A DNA stretch of 64,000 nucleotides, taken from the NCBI RefSeq assembly GCF_963678635.1, contig NC_087063.1, forward strand, positions 15,069,006-15,133,005. Direction: 5' to 3'. The position numbers and the translations under genes are program-made. The notes under the pieces are model-generated. The model was not told the DNA's origin and ran no database searches. It saw nothing but the letters and a program-made list of their open reading frames with translations. Shown here in pieces: positions 1 to 10,426 of this stretch; the stretch's first letter is position 1, and each line of letters starts with the position of its first letter. Source of the stretch: Symsagittifera roscoffensis. Its lineage: Eukaryota; Xenacoelomorpha; Acoela; Convolutidae.

Positions 1-238
1 AGTATCCCCAGACCACGAGGTCACTCCTAAAAACAGGGCTACTACTTATTATATTACTATTGTTTTTGTTCAGTAGATAAAAATCATCATCTCCAACGAA
101 GATGGATCAACCCTTTCCCCCAACTCCTAGCTTCTCATCTTTATCAAAAAATGAATCCAGATATCAATTAAATTCAAGTCAGGACATGACAGGAGGCTAA
201 AAGTTTACGTAACAGGATAAAAGTTTCAGTTCCTTTAT

Positions 239-368
239 CCTTCCGGATTGATGAATCCGCTGGATCAAGCTCGTTAATCCTGATTTCCCCTTAATCCGGA
301 AGGCCGTCTTTCACCCTTCACCGTTGTCTGCAACGGCCCTGCAACTATTGTAGCAGTACAATAGTTGC
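239..368. repeat. Paired inverted repeats (hairpins)
   Basis: CCTTCCGGATT at 239-249 is exactly complementary to AATCCGGAAGG at 293-303. Immediately after, GCAACTATTGTA at 341-352 is exactly complementary to TACAATAGTTGC at 357-368 with only a 4-base loop. The second is a 12-bp perfect stem, unusual for AT-rich intergenic DNA. They could be ends of a small fold-back element or a structured RNA; no function is visible. Confidence 0.55.
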
Positions 369-1606
369 AACTCGGAGTGTTCTCTGTTACTCTGTAACTC
401 GCTGTCGTTTTTCAATCTCAATTCCGTAGTTGTTGTTAGCGCAGCTAATGTTGTTCTGTGTGTTTTTCTTTTACTTCTTTGCCAAAATGGCCGTTTCTGA
501 CGTTTCTCAGAAATGTTACGTCATCACTTCGAATTTTTAAAATTTTAAAATACCAGAATATTCTAGCCCTCACCGTTTGGCCAATCGTTCCAATAACGTT
601 CTTAATTCTTAATAATCATCAATCCGGAAGGCTCGCTGCTAAAAATTCGAATTCTGCAGAGATTGCATTTTTCACATTCTGGTCGAATGTCACAAGTTTC
701 TCAGTTTCTGGAATGCCTGTTTATTTTGATTAATATTTGCTAAATTAAATCAAATTTCAGGAAATTCAGTGTTTAATTTTTAAATAATTCTGGCTTTTGA
801 GCGGACAGAACACCCTTGGTTTTATTGTTAATGGCTTATAATGTCATTAAAAAAATTAAATCTGACAAAAATTTATTGGACTTAATTTTGATGTCAGTAT
901 TTGTTTGAGCTTTGTCGAATACTTTTAAGTTCAGGTCACTAGTTTTTTTTAAAAAGCGGCTCTTTTTTGTAATGACGCCTATGGGAATTCAGAATATTTA
1001 ATTGCCTAATTACATTCCAGAATCATGAGTATTAATTTTGGTTGATCAGTTGTGAATGAAAGTTAAGAAAAAACCTTTGCGCACTGAACCATGGTTTTGA
1101 AAATTCACAAGACTGAAATAATAACAAGATCTTTCTTATCAAAAAAATGTCCAGTTTAACTATGAGGCCATAGTTATCATTCGAAAAACCAAATTTCTCA
1201 AATTTTGTACTTTAGATAACTATCCAGTAAACCCGTAAATTTACTCCCGTACTTTTTCGGTACAACTTTTAGCATTAATTTTTAGCTCCATATTTGAATT
1301 TTTATTTAGAAAATTTTTAAACATTTTATAAGCATCGCGATATCTTAAAAACTAGAAGAATTTGGAAGGTCATACATGAAGCTGAAATTGCAACTACCTA
1401 CCTTAACTTGATTAAACCCGACAATGAAGATAATAAAATACTAATTCTTATTTAATTCTTTTCCTTCATTCTACATGTTTTACAGCTATTTTTTTTAAAA
1501 CAATTGTTGCATCTTTTTTGTTTCAAAAAATCCCAATTACTTAAAAACTGGAAACTGGAAAATTCGGGTTTTCAATTTTTGAAGTATAATTTACGCTTAA
1601 ATGCAA

Positions 1607-1841
1607 GAAGTTTGGGCTCTTTTCCAGTTTCCCACTCCTTGTAAAATTACAAAACAAAGCTGTTCATAGATTGTTCACACTGCAATTTGCATGTTAGAAA
1701 GGTCGTAGAAATTTGTTCACCTGTTCACGCTGACACGTTTTAATGCAGTTTATAACTTTCATTTTAAATAGACTTTCATTTAATGGATTTCAAAAAAATT
1801 AAAGGGGGGGGGGGGGGAAACTGGAAAAGAGCCGAAGTTTG
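1607..1841. mobile_element. MITE with 19-bp terminal inverted repeats and 8-bp target duplication (hAT-like)
   Basis: GGCTCTTTTCCAGTTTCCC at 1615-1633 is exactly inverted at 1815-1833. Both ends are flanked by the same 8 bases, GAAGTTTG, at 1607-1614 and 1834-1841. A 219-bp non-coding unit with perfect terminal inverted repeats and an 8-bp target-site duplication is what a non-autonomous hAT (or P-type) DNA transposon looks like. There is no transposase. A run of 14 G overlaps the inner edge of the right repeat and may be replication slippage. Confidence 0.8.
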
Positions 1842-2710
1842 CTAATAGTCTGCGAAGAAAAAAATCTCAAAATTTAAAATCCAAAAGAATTTTTTTTCTA
1901 ATTTTTCAAAACTTTTAAAATTTTGATCAAAAAAATTGTGCTATCTCGATATTTAGAAGGAATTGGAGAGTCATATTTTCATGCTGGAACCGCAAATCAA
2001 ATTACGTTTCCTGACATACCAAACCAATTGTTTTATAAGGCAAAACAGTATATTATTGAACGATGAAGTTGGTTGGTTCTGAGCTTCCCAGTATATACGT
2101 ATCCCTAACTCTGTGCACAAAATTGCATTCTTTCTTCGTACTTAAGATTTTCTGGCAATATCTTTGTTTTCACTCATGACAATCAAGAGCCGAGAACGTC
2201 TGATCTGTATATAGGCTCTTTGAACAATATTTCACAAAACGTTTTGTTGTAAAAAGGCAGGCAACGACCTCTTGGTGTTATATGTAAAAACTTTAGCAAC
2301 GAAAAATGGTTAAAAAATCAAAAATTTAGAGAGAAGTTTATCATTAAATGATCACAGACAGAAATTGAGAAGATCATGAACATAAAGCTAGTAAACGGAA
2401 CAATTTTGTTCTGCTGAACATCCACAACTGTCCTATTTTTACTTCAAAAAATGTCATTTTGATAAATTTTTCTGCAATAGAAAAAATAAATTGAGATAAG
2501 AAAAACGGGTGCAGCCATATACCAGGAGGCCATTTTGAATTATTGGCTTACTAATATTGTAAGACTTAATCATCACCCCTCTGGGTACATAATGTCTCGT
2601 TTTGGAAATCACTCCATAAGGGCGTTACATGAAAATAGTTTTGCTTGTTCTGGGACTGCAGTTAAAACATTAAAATTTTTCACATCAAGATTTAAAGTTA
2701 TTTGTTGCAG

Positions 2711-2903
2711 GTGTCCAAAGTATCAGTTTGCAATGACGCATATGTGGACTTTGTGAGCAGGAGTAGACTGGACAAGCCTCAGGACTTCCTGGCGACTGAC
2801 AGCTTCCTAGTGGCAATGGCACTGCACGACCACGAGATAGAGGACGGACTGTTCGACTACATGTGTCTGCTCAGCAACCATCACTACGAATTCCAAGATC
2901 CAG
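2711..2903 (+). CDS. Exon, 5' part of mucin-4/SUSD2-like gene (or of a neighbour)
   Basis: An acceptor (TTTGTTGCAG) at 2710 and a donor (CCAG|GTTTCA) at 2903/2904 bound an open exon of 64 codons that is much richer in G/C than its flanks. It begins VSKVSVCNDAYVDF and ends near SNHHYEFQDP. It ends in phase 1 and joins the next exon (5243) in frame to make a Glu codon. I recognise no domain. It is acidic and looks extracellular (spaced Cys, many Asp/His). It may be the N-terminal part of the NIDO protein or an upstream gene; the link across the gypsy insertion is inferred from strand, codon style and phase. Confidence 0.6.
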
Positions 2904-4375
2904 GTTTCAAAAATCGAGGCATTGTTTCCTTAAAATTCACTAACATCCCCCATTAACACTTAGCAGAAAAAAAGTTTTTTTTTGTGTGTGTGTGTGGGCG
3001 TGTTTAAAGTAATGCCCCATTACACACCTTTACGCAGACACACTTACGCACATTCACTGACATTTTGCATAAAAAATAAGTTTTTTTGGCGTTATGTAAC
3101 TTTTTGCTTTTCAAATTTTTGCATGAGAAATTCGTGTGTTTTAAAATGATGATTTTTGTCCGAATCTCGAAACGAAAAATTTATGCTTGGGGGTGGTTTT
3201 TTATTCAGTCGAATTCCGACGATCGAAAAAGCAGATTTTACCTAAAAAGATTTCTATCCCATTGAATATATCGACTTCCTGATTTCAACAGTAAAACATA
3301 ACGAGACTGCTCGTATCAGGGCGAAACCCTGAATGTTCCGACTGCCTTTTATGGTTTATGGAGCAGTAATAACATTAAAAAAATTAAATTAAATTTTTTT
3401 TTTAAATGGAATTTTTTTTTGAAAATCATCCCCCCACACGCCATATGAAATACAAAAAGATAAATTTCGCTCTTTGTAATAAATCAATTATGGCAAATAA
3501 GCTTCGTTCAACCAATTTCGAACAATTTTTAAGACGGATTAAATCTCCGCCTACGCGTTAATAGCGCGAATTATATCGCGCTTTAATTGTCCCAAAATGG
3601 CCAAAATGGCAATCTTTAAACCCTCATAATTTTACGAAAAATGATCACAGGTAAAATGTCTTTTCAAATTCAAGCTTAGGACAACAATATCTTTCGAATG
3701 ATATAAAAAAATTCCGACAAAAATGGCTAGTTAAAAAGTCGAAATTTGTCTGAAGAAAAAAAACCCACCCGAGCACAAATATTCCGTTACTTTCGTATCG
3801 AAAGTCGGAACAATTAAACTTCGATTTTTTGATAAATTTCTGGTGGTTTGAAAGTTGTCGAATTGGCCTTGAGTTGAAGCAATTTAAACGCTATGTGAAA
3901 AATTTTTGTGGAGCTTTAAGCGTAACGCGAGCTATTTGTACGTGGCGAATTATGCCACATTACGAATTTGTTCCGATTTGAATTGAGGCAAGCTATTGTC
4001 GTATTAATTTCGCGCTTCTCAAGTTTTCACTCCTTGTGTTTGATATTGCCCGAAGTTAATTGTTTTCTGATATTTTCTCTACCAGAAACTATTCAATAAC
4101 AACAAAGAGGCATTCGGTTCATGCAAATCTTTGCCGTGATAAATACGAGCTTCTTCCAGCTTTGGAAGAAAATGAGGAAACCATATGCTTGTGGTGGTAT
4201 TTTTATAATCAGACCAATTTTACAAAGAACGTTAACAACGTATGGGTATCGTGACAAACTTTCTATACTCATAATTGTTTCAAATTGAATTGACGCCAAC
4301 TAAAAGGTCATATTAGTTTGATCAGTTTACATTTCATATATGAATATATTTAAACAAAAATTATTCGAGACCAGT

Positions 4376-4800
4376 TGAGAGGCAAGGCAGTCCAGGAATT
4401 TCTCAAGGGAGAGCGAATTTCATTTTTTTGATATTATTTCTCGACTTTTTTAGGTCGACCAAATTGATATTTGGAGTGCTCCCAGAACACTATAAAGACC
4501 CTATTTTGACCCTTTCTCTGCGCCGCGGGAATTTTTTTGAATAAAAATTTGTCATAAGTGCCGTTCTTGTGCATTTTTTGGAAAAATTTTGACCAAAAAA
4601 TTAAGTTTTTTTTTCGCGCGCTCTCCTAAAAAATTAGTACATTTTAGAGCATGAGGCGCCTTCAGAAAACTTAAGAGTTGCTCGACCGAAAATGGATAAT
4701 AAAATAATACCAAAGGGGGAAACCTTTTGGTTGGTGAGGGGGTCGAAAACCTGAGGAGGGCATCCATCACCCTATATCCGCTCTTGCGAGAGATATGAAT
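4376..4800 (-). repeat. Dispersed repeat, copy 1 (reverse orientation)
   Basis: Read on the minus strand this block starts near GCGGATATAGGGTGATGG, contains the shared core TTTGGTCGACCTAAAAAA and runs towards the same end as the copies at 15545-15832, 28308-28648 and 30360-30768. It has no open frame. The family is about 0.3-0.4 kb long with a GGATYTAGG-like motif inverted at both ends, which suggests a MITE-like element. The boundaries are approximate. It lies in the intron between exons 2711-2903 and 5243-5441. Confidence 0.55.
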
Positions 4801-5242
4801 TTTCATTCATATAAATTGGACAAACGTTGCTTATTTTAACATAATTTGTACGTACTAAAAATCGCATGTAGGTAGAAAAAGTTAAAATACGCTCAAATAT
4901 TTATAGCCAGCTAAAAACAACTTAACTCGCAAAAACGTTTTGTTCAGCAAGAAGCGGCTGATATTTTCATTAAAATTTGTCATAAGATGGGAAAATTGAA
5001 AAAAAAAATTGGTTTAATTTTTTGAAACCTATAAATTAAACCGAAGCGTATATTTTGGTTCCAATTTTTTGATTTTAGTACAAGACTTTGAAAAATCTGT
5101 TTTGAACTTTATAGTGTTGCAGCTGTTGTATTGGTTTTTATTATCCAATAAAAATTATTAAATCATGCATTTGGTTTCTTTCAAACAAACAATTATAACA
5201 GTAGTATTTTTTATCTCTTGAATTTTCTTCTCTCCTTTTCAG

Positions 5243-5441
5243 AGGTATTTGACTACGACTACGAGGACGTCTGTGGGTTCTACCTGGAGGCACCCGACTT
5301 CGTGGGAGACACACAATGGAGTGTGGATGTGAAACTGAAGCCGGGGTTCAACCCTGTAAATGACGCATACCTCCAGCAGTGGAACAGCCAGTTGCTTCAA
5401 CGAGACCAGGTCACCCTGCACCACGATGACGTCATCACCAG
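5243..5441 (+). CDS. Exon, 5' part of mucin-4/SUSD2-like gene (or of a neighbour)
   Basis: The acceptor TCTCCTTTTCAG ends at 5242 and the donor ACCAG|GTTTAC starts at 5442. The exon encodes 66 residues beginning EVFDYDYEDVCGFYLEAPDF and ending HHDDVITR. Phase 1 in and phase 2 out match the exon at 2711-2903. High GC and codon use resemble the downstream NIDO exons. No known domain is recognised; it is rich in Asp/Glu and aromatic residues with one Cys. The downstream partner is unclear because a gypsy element begins 87 bases further on. Confidence 0.65.
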
Positions 5442-5493
5442 GTTTACATCTTTTGTCATCATTTGAGTTTTCTCCTGACATTTTCCCCTAAGG

Positions 5494-5528
5494 CTTACTT
5501 TGAGGCGCTCTCGAGGTGTACTTGAAGG
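5494..5528 (+). other. Possible exon half, split by gypsy-1 (other half 12624-12650)
   Basis: After a plausible acceptor (CATTTTCCCCTAAG, ending 5493) there is a GC-rich stretch that stops at the gypsy target duplication GAAGG (5524-5528). It resumes after the other copy (12619-12623) as GACACCGGCCTGCGCTAT. Across the element-free junction one frame reads YLKDTGLRYSSEIVVSD with exon-like codons; another gives LTLRRSRGVLEGHRPAL. Only the second is phase-compatible with the exon ending at 5441. So this may be an exon destroyed by the insertion, perhaps with a frameshift, or just GC-rich intron. Confidence 0.35.
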
Positions 5529-5773
5529 TGTGATAATGTTATGCTATGAGTAGGTAAGAACAAAGGAGAATAATTGAAACATTTAATTTAGACTTCTGAT
5601 TTACTTGGTTTTGTTAGAGATCCAGTTCATGTGTCTCCTAAGATCGCAACCGTCCAAATGACTGTTACGTTTGGCCTGCATGGATGGCCTTGAATAATAC
5701 TAACAATACATAACAGAATTTTAATAACACTTTCTCCAAGGTTACTGTGGCAACAGTACTACACGGTACCACA
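5529..5773 (-). repeat. gypsy-1 3' LTR (left copy)
   Basis: This 245-bp direct repeat of 12374-12618 starts TGTGATAATG and ends GGTACCACA on the + strand. It is preceded by the target duplication GAAGG. On the minus strand it is the 3' LTR and follows a short purine run. Confidence 0.93.
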
Positions 5774-5783
5774 TTCCCCTGAG
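5774..5783 (-). promoter_or_regulatory. Polypurine tract of gypsy-1
   Basis: Immediately inside the 3' LTR the minus strand reads CTCAGGGGAA, a short purine run in the position where plus-strand DNA synthesis is primed in LTR retrotransposons. It is short, but its placement is exact. Confidence 0.6.
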
Positions 5784-5867
5784 GACAACAAAATTTTATA
5801 TAATACCCTTATAAAATTTTATAAATAGTATATAAGTCTCAGTTTACTGAATTGTTTTCATTTTAGC

Positions 5868-7008
5868 TTAGTTTTCCTTGGTTGTTTTCTTCATCACTTC
5901 CGCTTTGTTTCTTGCAGCGTTCCATGATCCCGACTCATCCAACGATGTAGCTCCGAATTTCCTTTTGAACAGATGTCTCTCTAGTAGGTCAAACGTGTTG
6001 TTCTCCAATGTTGTTTCTTTGTTATTGATGTTTAACTTCGCCAATCTCAATCTGTAGGCCTCAAGTGCTGCCAAATTTAGCTCTGTCATATCGTCCTCAC
6101 AACTAATCAACTTTACAGAGTGTGATACTGGGCTGCCGTATCTCTTTGGTCCCTGGTTCTTTGTTTGTCGACTAACTTCGTCTAACTGTCGTTGTATCCC
6201 GTTCTTTGTCCGACTCGTCCGCAAATACTGCCGGGCTAATGTCGACTGATTCCGCTTGTTGAGTCAGTAGTTTTTCTGCTTCGTTTTGTACCCCTCGGGT
6301 CAAAACTTGGTTTGTGATTTCTTCCCATTCTTTTGTTGTCATATTGTTATTCCGGAAAGTTTCCAGAATTTCCTTTTCGCTAGTTTGCCGTGTGATCCTT
6401 TTACTCACTGGAGCTTCTTTCGGTGCAGACGACTCTATGTAGACGGCTTCATTGCTCGTATCCCGCTTCTTTGATTCTTTTGCTGTTTTGACAGCTTTCG
6501 TTGTACGTGGCTCTTGCGTTTTGGCCTTTGCAGCTCTTGCATTTTGGACTAGTGGTCCTGCTCTATTTGGCTTAACCCTTTTTTCTCCTAGATTTAGCCC
6601 CCCGCCCGTCTTTGTTTCTTTCGACGTAACTACGTTTGGCGAGTTTTGAAACTTGTCCATTACTCGATTGTCTTCTATTTCCTGATCGGTTGGCCCCTGG
6701 TCTTTCGCATTATGTTCTTCAGCCGACTCACTGTCTACGTCTTCATGATGTGATACTGTCTTCTGTTGTTTGCTCCTAGGTTCTTCCCCCGTTGGGCTCC
6801 TCCTCCTCCTTTTCTCCGAACTCTGTGCTTTTGGCTGTGTTTGCAGTTTTGATCTCGCTATATCACTCTTTCGATATACTGCACCAGCAGCCGTTTTGAT
6901 TGTTGATGGTGTCTCTGCCACTATTTTGCCTTTCAGCGGTATTGTTAGGGCCTTTCCACTTTTCCTTTTGCTCATGTTTGCGGAGGAAGCTTCCTGACCA
7001 GCTATCAT
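5868..7008 (-). CDS. gypsy-1 post-integrase region (pol C-terminal extension or third ORF)
   Basis: Two overlapping frames (6172-7008, 278 codons; 5868-6224, 118 codons) follow the integrase. The first is highly charged and low in hydrophobics (runs of Lys/Arg/Glu/Ser/Thr), so probably disordered, and ends with NMTTKEWEEITNQVL and acidic sequence. The second contains SRQTKNQGPKRYG, which resembles the basic 'RRSxRxxxPPxRYG' tail that closes many gypsy Pol proteins, then a helical-looking segment. No transmembrane stretch or signal peptide is visible, so it does not look like an envelope gene. gypsy-2 has an equivalent region (33551-34940). It is probably the C-terminal extension of Pol, separated by frameshifts. 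Function unknown. Confidence 0.6.
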
Positions 7009-7060
7009 TCGATGTAGTCTGTTTGTCTTTGATAAATCCTCTTTCCCATGAGTATAGGAA

Positions 7061-8668
7061 TTACTTTCTCAGTTCGGAATTTCTTGTGCTCGTTTCGTCT
7101 ACAATTCGTCGTAGCTCGCTATCTGAGATATCCCGTCTGGTGACATTCCATCTCGCATTGGCCTCTAGTAGCTGCTTTAGTTCCTTTGCCCTAGCTCTTT
7201 CTTTTGCCGCCGCAGTGTTGCGTAGAAACAGTGGGCTGACGTCCCGGCTATTCTGACCTTTTCGTATGATTTTTACATTGTCCCTGGATTGATCGATGCG
7301 TCTCTTCAACTGCGATGCTGTTAACGCCGATCTCTCCAAATGTTCTTTATCTAAACGATCAGATTCCTTCAGAAATTTATCCCTTGCAATTTTAAACTCA
7401 GTTTTTGGTAATCGACCAAAATGCGCTTCAAACGGAGACAAATTTATTGTTTTCTGTTTATTCCATCTTAGGTCCCTAATTATTGTGCTCAAGCACAGTT
7501 TAATAGATTGTACTTTTTCTTCGAGTAGCATTACTCCCAATCTTCGTTTAATAGTTTGTATTGTTCGTTCGACTAGTCCACATCCTCGCTGATCACCGAC
7601 TGGACAGAATTTTTGAGTAATATTGTTTTCGGTGCAAAATTTTTTCATTGATTTTCCTGTAAACCCGGAAAACTGATCCCTTTTAAGCGATTCTGGTATT
7701 CCATGTGTGTCAATGTAGGTACGTAGAAATTTTATTGTTCATTTTCCCCATGTAGATTTCGTTACTTTAACTGACGGAAATTTTGAGTATCTATCAATAG
7801 CAACTAACAAATTTTTCTTCTTCCCCTTATGGTCTTAGAATGGACCCGCATAGTCCAATTGCAATTCTTGACCAGGCTGTGTCAACAGTGGAAGTGGTTT
7901 GGCCGAATTTTTTGGAATTATATATTTAGCATTCTTACCATAACGAGTGCAACTCCTACACTCTTCGGCCATATTGACTATGTCTTTGTGCATGTGTGGC
8001 CACCATAAGTAGTTGGAAACCTCCAACATCGCTTCTTGGCCAGGATTTCCTTGATGAAGTCGTCGAAGCACCGCTTGTCTCAGCTTCTCTGGTACGGCTA
8101 AACAATTGTCCACCAGTAGGCAGTCATCTACTACCGACATCTGGTGCCACAGAGGATTGGTGTATGGATCCATTAGCTCAAATCCGTGTCTGTCGTTCCG
8201 TTCCACCACTCGCCTGAGCCGATCCATCCAAGTATCTTCTGATACTAGTTCCGCCAGTATACTTTTGTCGAATAATTTCTCGAGTGATAGTGGGCCATTT
8301 GTTTCATTTAACTGCTCCGACAGTTGGTAATTGCTTTTCCGCGATTTATGTCCACCTCTCGTTTTCTGTTGCGGTGTGACCATACAAGTCTCAGTTCCTG
8401 AACTGTAGTCCGATTCATCATTGCTGTCCATCGTTAAATCCACTTCAATGATTTGTCCAATCTCAGGTTCATCTCCTGATTGGGTTTGTCCCGGTGGTTT
8501 CGGGCTCTGCATCACCGAATTGGCTTCTGTTTCCATCGTTGATCGGGGTTCCTTACTCCTTTCCGATCCTATTAGGTCCCAAAATGAAACTAACATTGGT
8601 TGGGCTGTTGTAGCAGTTGATGTTGACTGACCGCTATTTCCCGTGTCTGTTCTGATTTGTCTGTTCAA
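7061..8668 (-). pseudogene. gypsy-1 integrase (broken by TAA and TGA)
   Basis: The upper frame (7835-8668) has an acidic linker, then the integrase zinc-binding region with LHQGNPG ... YLWWPHMHKDI ... CRSC, then QLDYAGPF with the first catalytic Asp. A TAA near 7833 stops it. The same frame continues past it (DRYSKFPSVKVTKS), meets a TGA at 7739-7741, and resumes with RDQ (second Asp) and CGLVERTIQT (catalytic Glu) in the frame at 7061-7648, which also has LSPFEAHFGRLP. The usual second His of the 'HxxHPG' motif is Asn (GNPG). The DDE residues survive, but the reading frame does not. Confidence 0.9.
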
Positions 8669-8784
8669 CAGGTTCCAATTCGCCTGTGGTATTTGTTCAA
8701 AGTCCGAATTCTCTGACTATGATCTGTTTGGGGTCCTTTGTATCATTCTGGTTCTTTGGAACGTCGTTTCTGTTATTTCCTCCC

Positions 8785-9680
8785 TCAATGTGTCTGTGTT
8801 ATTCCGATCCTGAATTCTGACCATCTTTTTTCTTTTCCTCTTTTCGCTGTTTCGCCTGAGTGCATATTTTGTGATTCACGACTTGATAACTTTCCGATTT
8901 TTCTAACTGATTCGACCGACTGTATTTGCTGACGATTTTGAGATAAACTGATTTTTAAGTTTTCAAACTTTTCTCGTTGAAACGAACGTGAATCTTCATT
9001 TCTTTCGTTCCGGTCGTGCTTTGTCCGTTTTGAACCGTTTTGGTTGCCATAGCAACGGGTAGATGACGTGTTCTGATTTGATAGATTTTGGTCAATTCTA
9101 GAATATTCTAGAACGTTTTCGTTCCGGTCGAGCCTATCGTGATCACCCAGTCGACTGTTTAAACAGTCGAGAGCTTTATGAAAACGTTCGATCGATGTGA
9201 CTAGAAATTTTTCATCCAATACTGACTCCGGCCATGGTTCACCCTTCGGGTTTCTAGATAGGTAATCTACTATACCCATATCTCTCCCTGGTAAATGAAG
9301 AACCTTAAATTGATAGGGTAGTAATCTGTCTACCCATCTAGTCAGCCTAGATTGGTAGGTTTTATTTGACTTATTTTCATCCAAGGCAGAAACCAGTGTT
9401 TTATGATCTGTGGCTATCACGAATTCTTTTCCTAACAAATAATGTTTAAATCGGTCAACAGACCATACTACTGCTAGCAGTTCTAGTTCATTTGTGGAGT
9501 ATTTTTTTCTTGTGTATTTAAATATCTGGAAGCGAATGCAATCGGTATCCACTCCCCCTCCAAGTTTTGTTGTTCCAACGATGCCCCCAGCCCACTATGG
9601 CTGGCGTCACATTTTACCCTAGTAGCCAACTTAGGGTCGTAATAATGAATTTTTGTTATATTCGCAACCGCTGTTTTCAT
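8785..9680 (-). pseudogene. gypsy-1 RNase H and connection region (frameshifted)
   Basis: 9483-9680 has the RNase H start with VKCDASHSGLGASLEQQ and PIAFASRYLN. The frame then shifts to 8785-9552, which has TNELELLAVVWSVDRFKHY, then FVIATDHKTLVSAL and YQSRLTRWVDRLLPYQFK and DMGIVDYLSRNPKG. These are the D/E/D RNase H residues and the LTRWVDRLLPF/DYLSR signature of gypsy elements. A TAG lies just upstream of 9680, where the fingers continue in the same frame. The tail (to about 8785) is a variable, low-complexity linker towards integrase. Confidence 0.9.
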
Positions 9681-9736
9681 CTATTCGAATATCTCCGAAT
9701 GTTTTTCTTTCCATTCAAATTTTTTTACTTGAATTT

Positions 9737-10426
9737 TCACACTTTTGAGTTTTTTTTCTCATTTTCTTCTCGCAGCAGAGGTCTCAACTTTTCAGTTAAG
9801 GTAGCTGCGTTTGGAATGAATTTGGCCAAATGATTTATACTACCCAGAAATGATCTAAGTTGTTTCAATGAAGTTGGCGGACTAAGCTTCAATATCGCTT
9901 CCGTTTTTGTTATCTTTGGAGAAATACCCTCCAACGATAACTTATGTCCCAACCAATTCACCTCCTGTTGAAAGAAGTCACATTTCGACAGTTTTAGTGC
10001 TAAGTTTTCTTTGTCTAACTTTTCCAGCACGTTCATGATCAATTTTTCATGTTCTTGTTCACTTCCTTTAGACACAATGAGTATGTCGTCAAGAAAACAG
10101 AATGTATTTTCCGCATGGTTCAAAGTTCTGTCCATAGCTTTTTGAAACTCTGCTGGCATATCTGCCAGACCGTAAAATCCGGTCAAAAATCTGTATGTTC
10201 CAGTAGCTTGCCCACCTATGATGTTAAAATTGCATTGTTTACCTGTCTCTGCAGTCAGCTTAAGTTGACTGTAGGCATACTTCAGATCTAATACTGAGAA
10301 ATACAGTGTACAGCTTTCATTTGCTGTGATTATTTGGCTGACCCCATCCAATAATTCATCCACATTCGGCATTTGATATTTATTTTTGAACAACTGTCTA
10401 TTTATGGGTTTTGCATCTAAGGCCAA
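9737..10426 (-). pseudogene. gypsy-1 reverse transcriptase core
   Basis: A frame of 229 codons begins LALDAKPINRQLFKNKYQMP, then VLDLKYAYSQLKL (motif A, catalytic Asp), GTYRFLTGFYGLADMPAEFQ (motif B) and FLDDILIVSK at residues 111-120 (motif C; FLDD in place of the commoner YxDD). It ends with LRSFLGSINHLAKFIPNA. The first RT fingers lie in the preceding frame (10398-11984), which breaks at an A-rich run near 10426, so one indel separates the two. Confidence 0.93.

Larger units (their letters stand above)
1..2710. other. AT-rich non-coding region upstream of first exon
   Basis: No gene is supported here. The open frames are short, low-complexity and lack homology that I recognise. The stretch contains two inverted-repeat hairpins near its left end (239-368), a MITE (1607-1841) with a run of 14 G at its right terminal repeat, and otherwise A/T-rich sequence. 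It may hold the upstream part or promoter of the gene whose first recognisable exon begins at 2711, but I see no TATA box, CpG-rich block or start exon I can defend. Confidence 0.6.

Noticed and set aside
4552-4806. 84-codon minus-strand frame
   Set aside because: It lies inside a dispersed repeat whose other copies do not keep the frame.
6286-6997. Open frames on the + strand opposite the gypsy-1 post-integrase region
   Set aside because: Hydrophobic translations of the complement of a Lys/Arg/Glu-rich coding region; no homology and the opposite strand explains them.
5868-7008. Envelope gene of an errantivirus-like gypsy element
   Set aside because: No signal peptide, transmembrane segment, furin-like site or Cys pattern; the region is highly charged and disordered.
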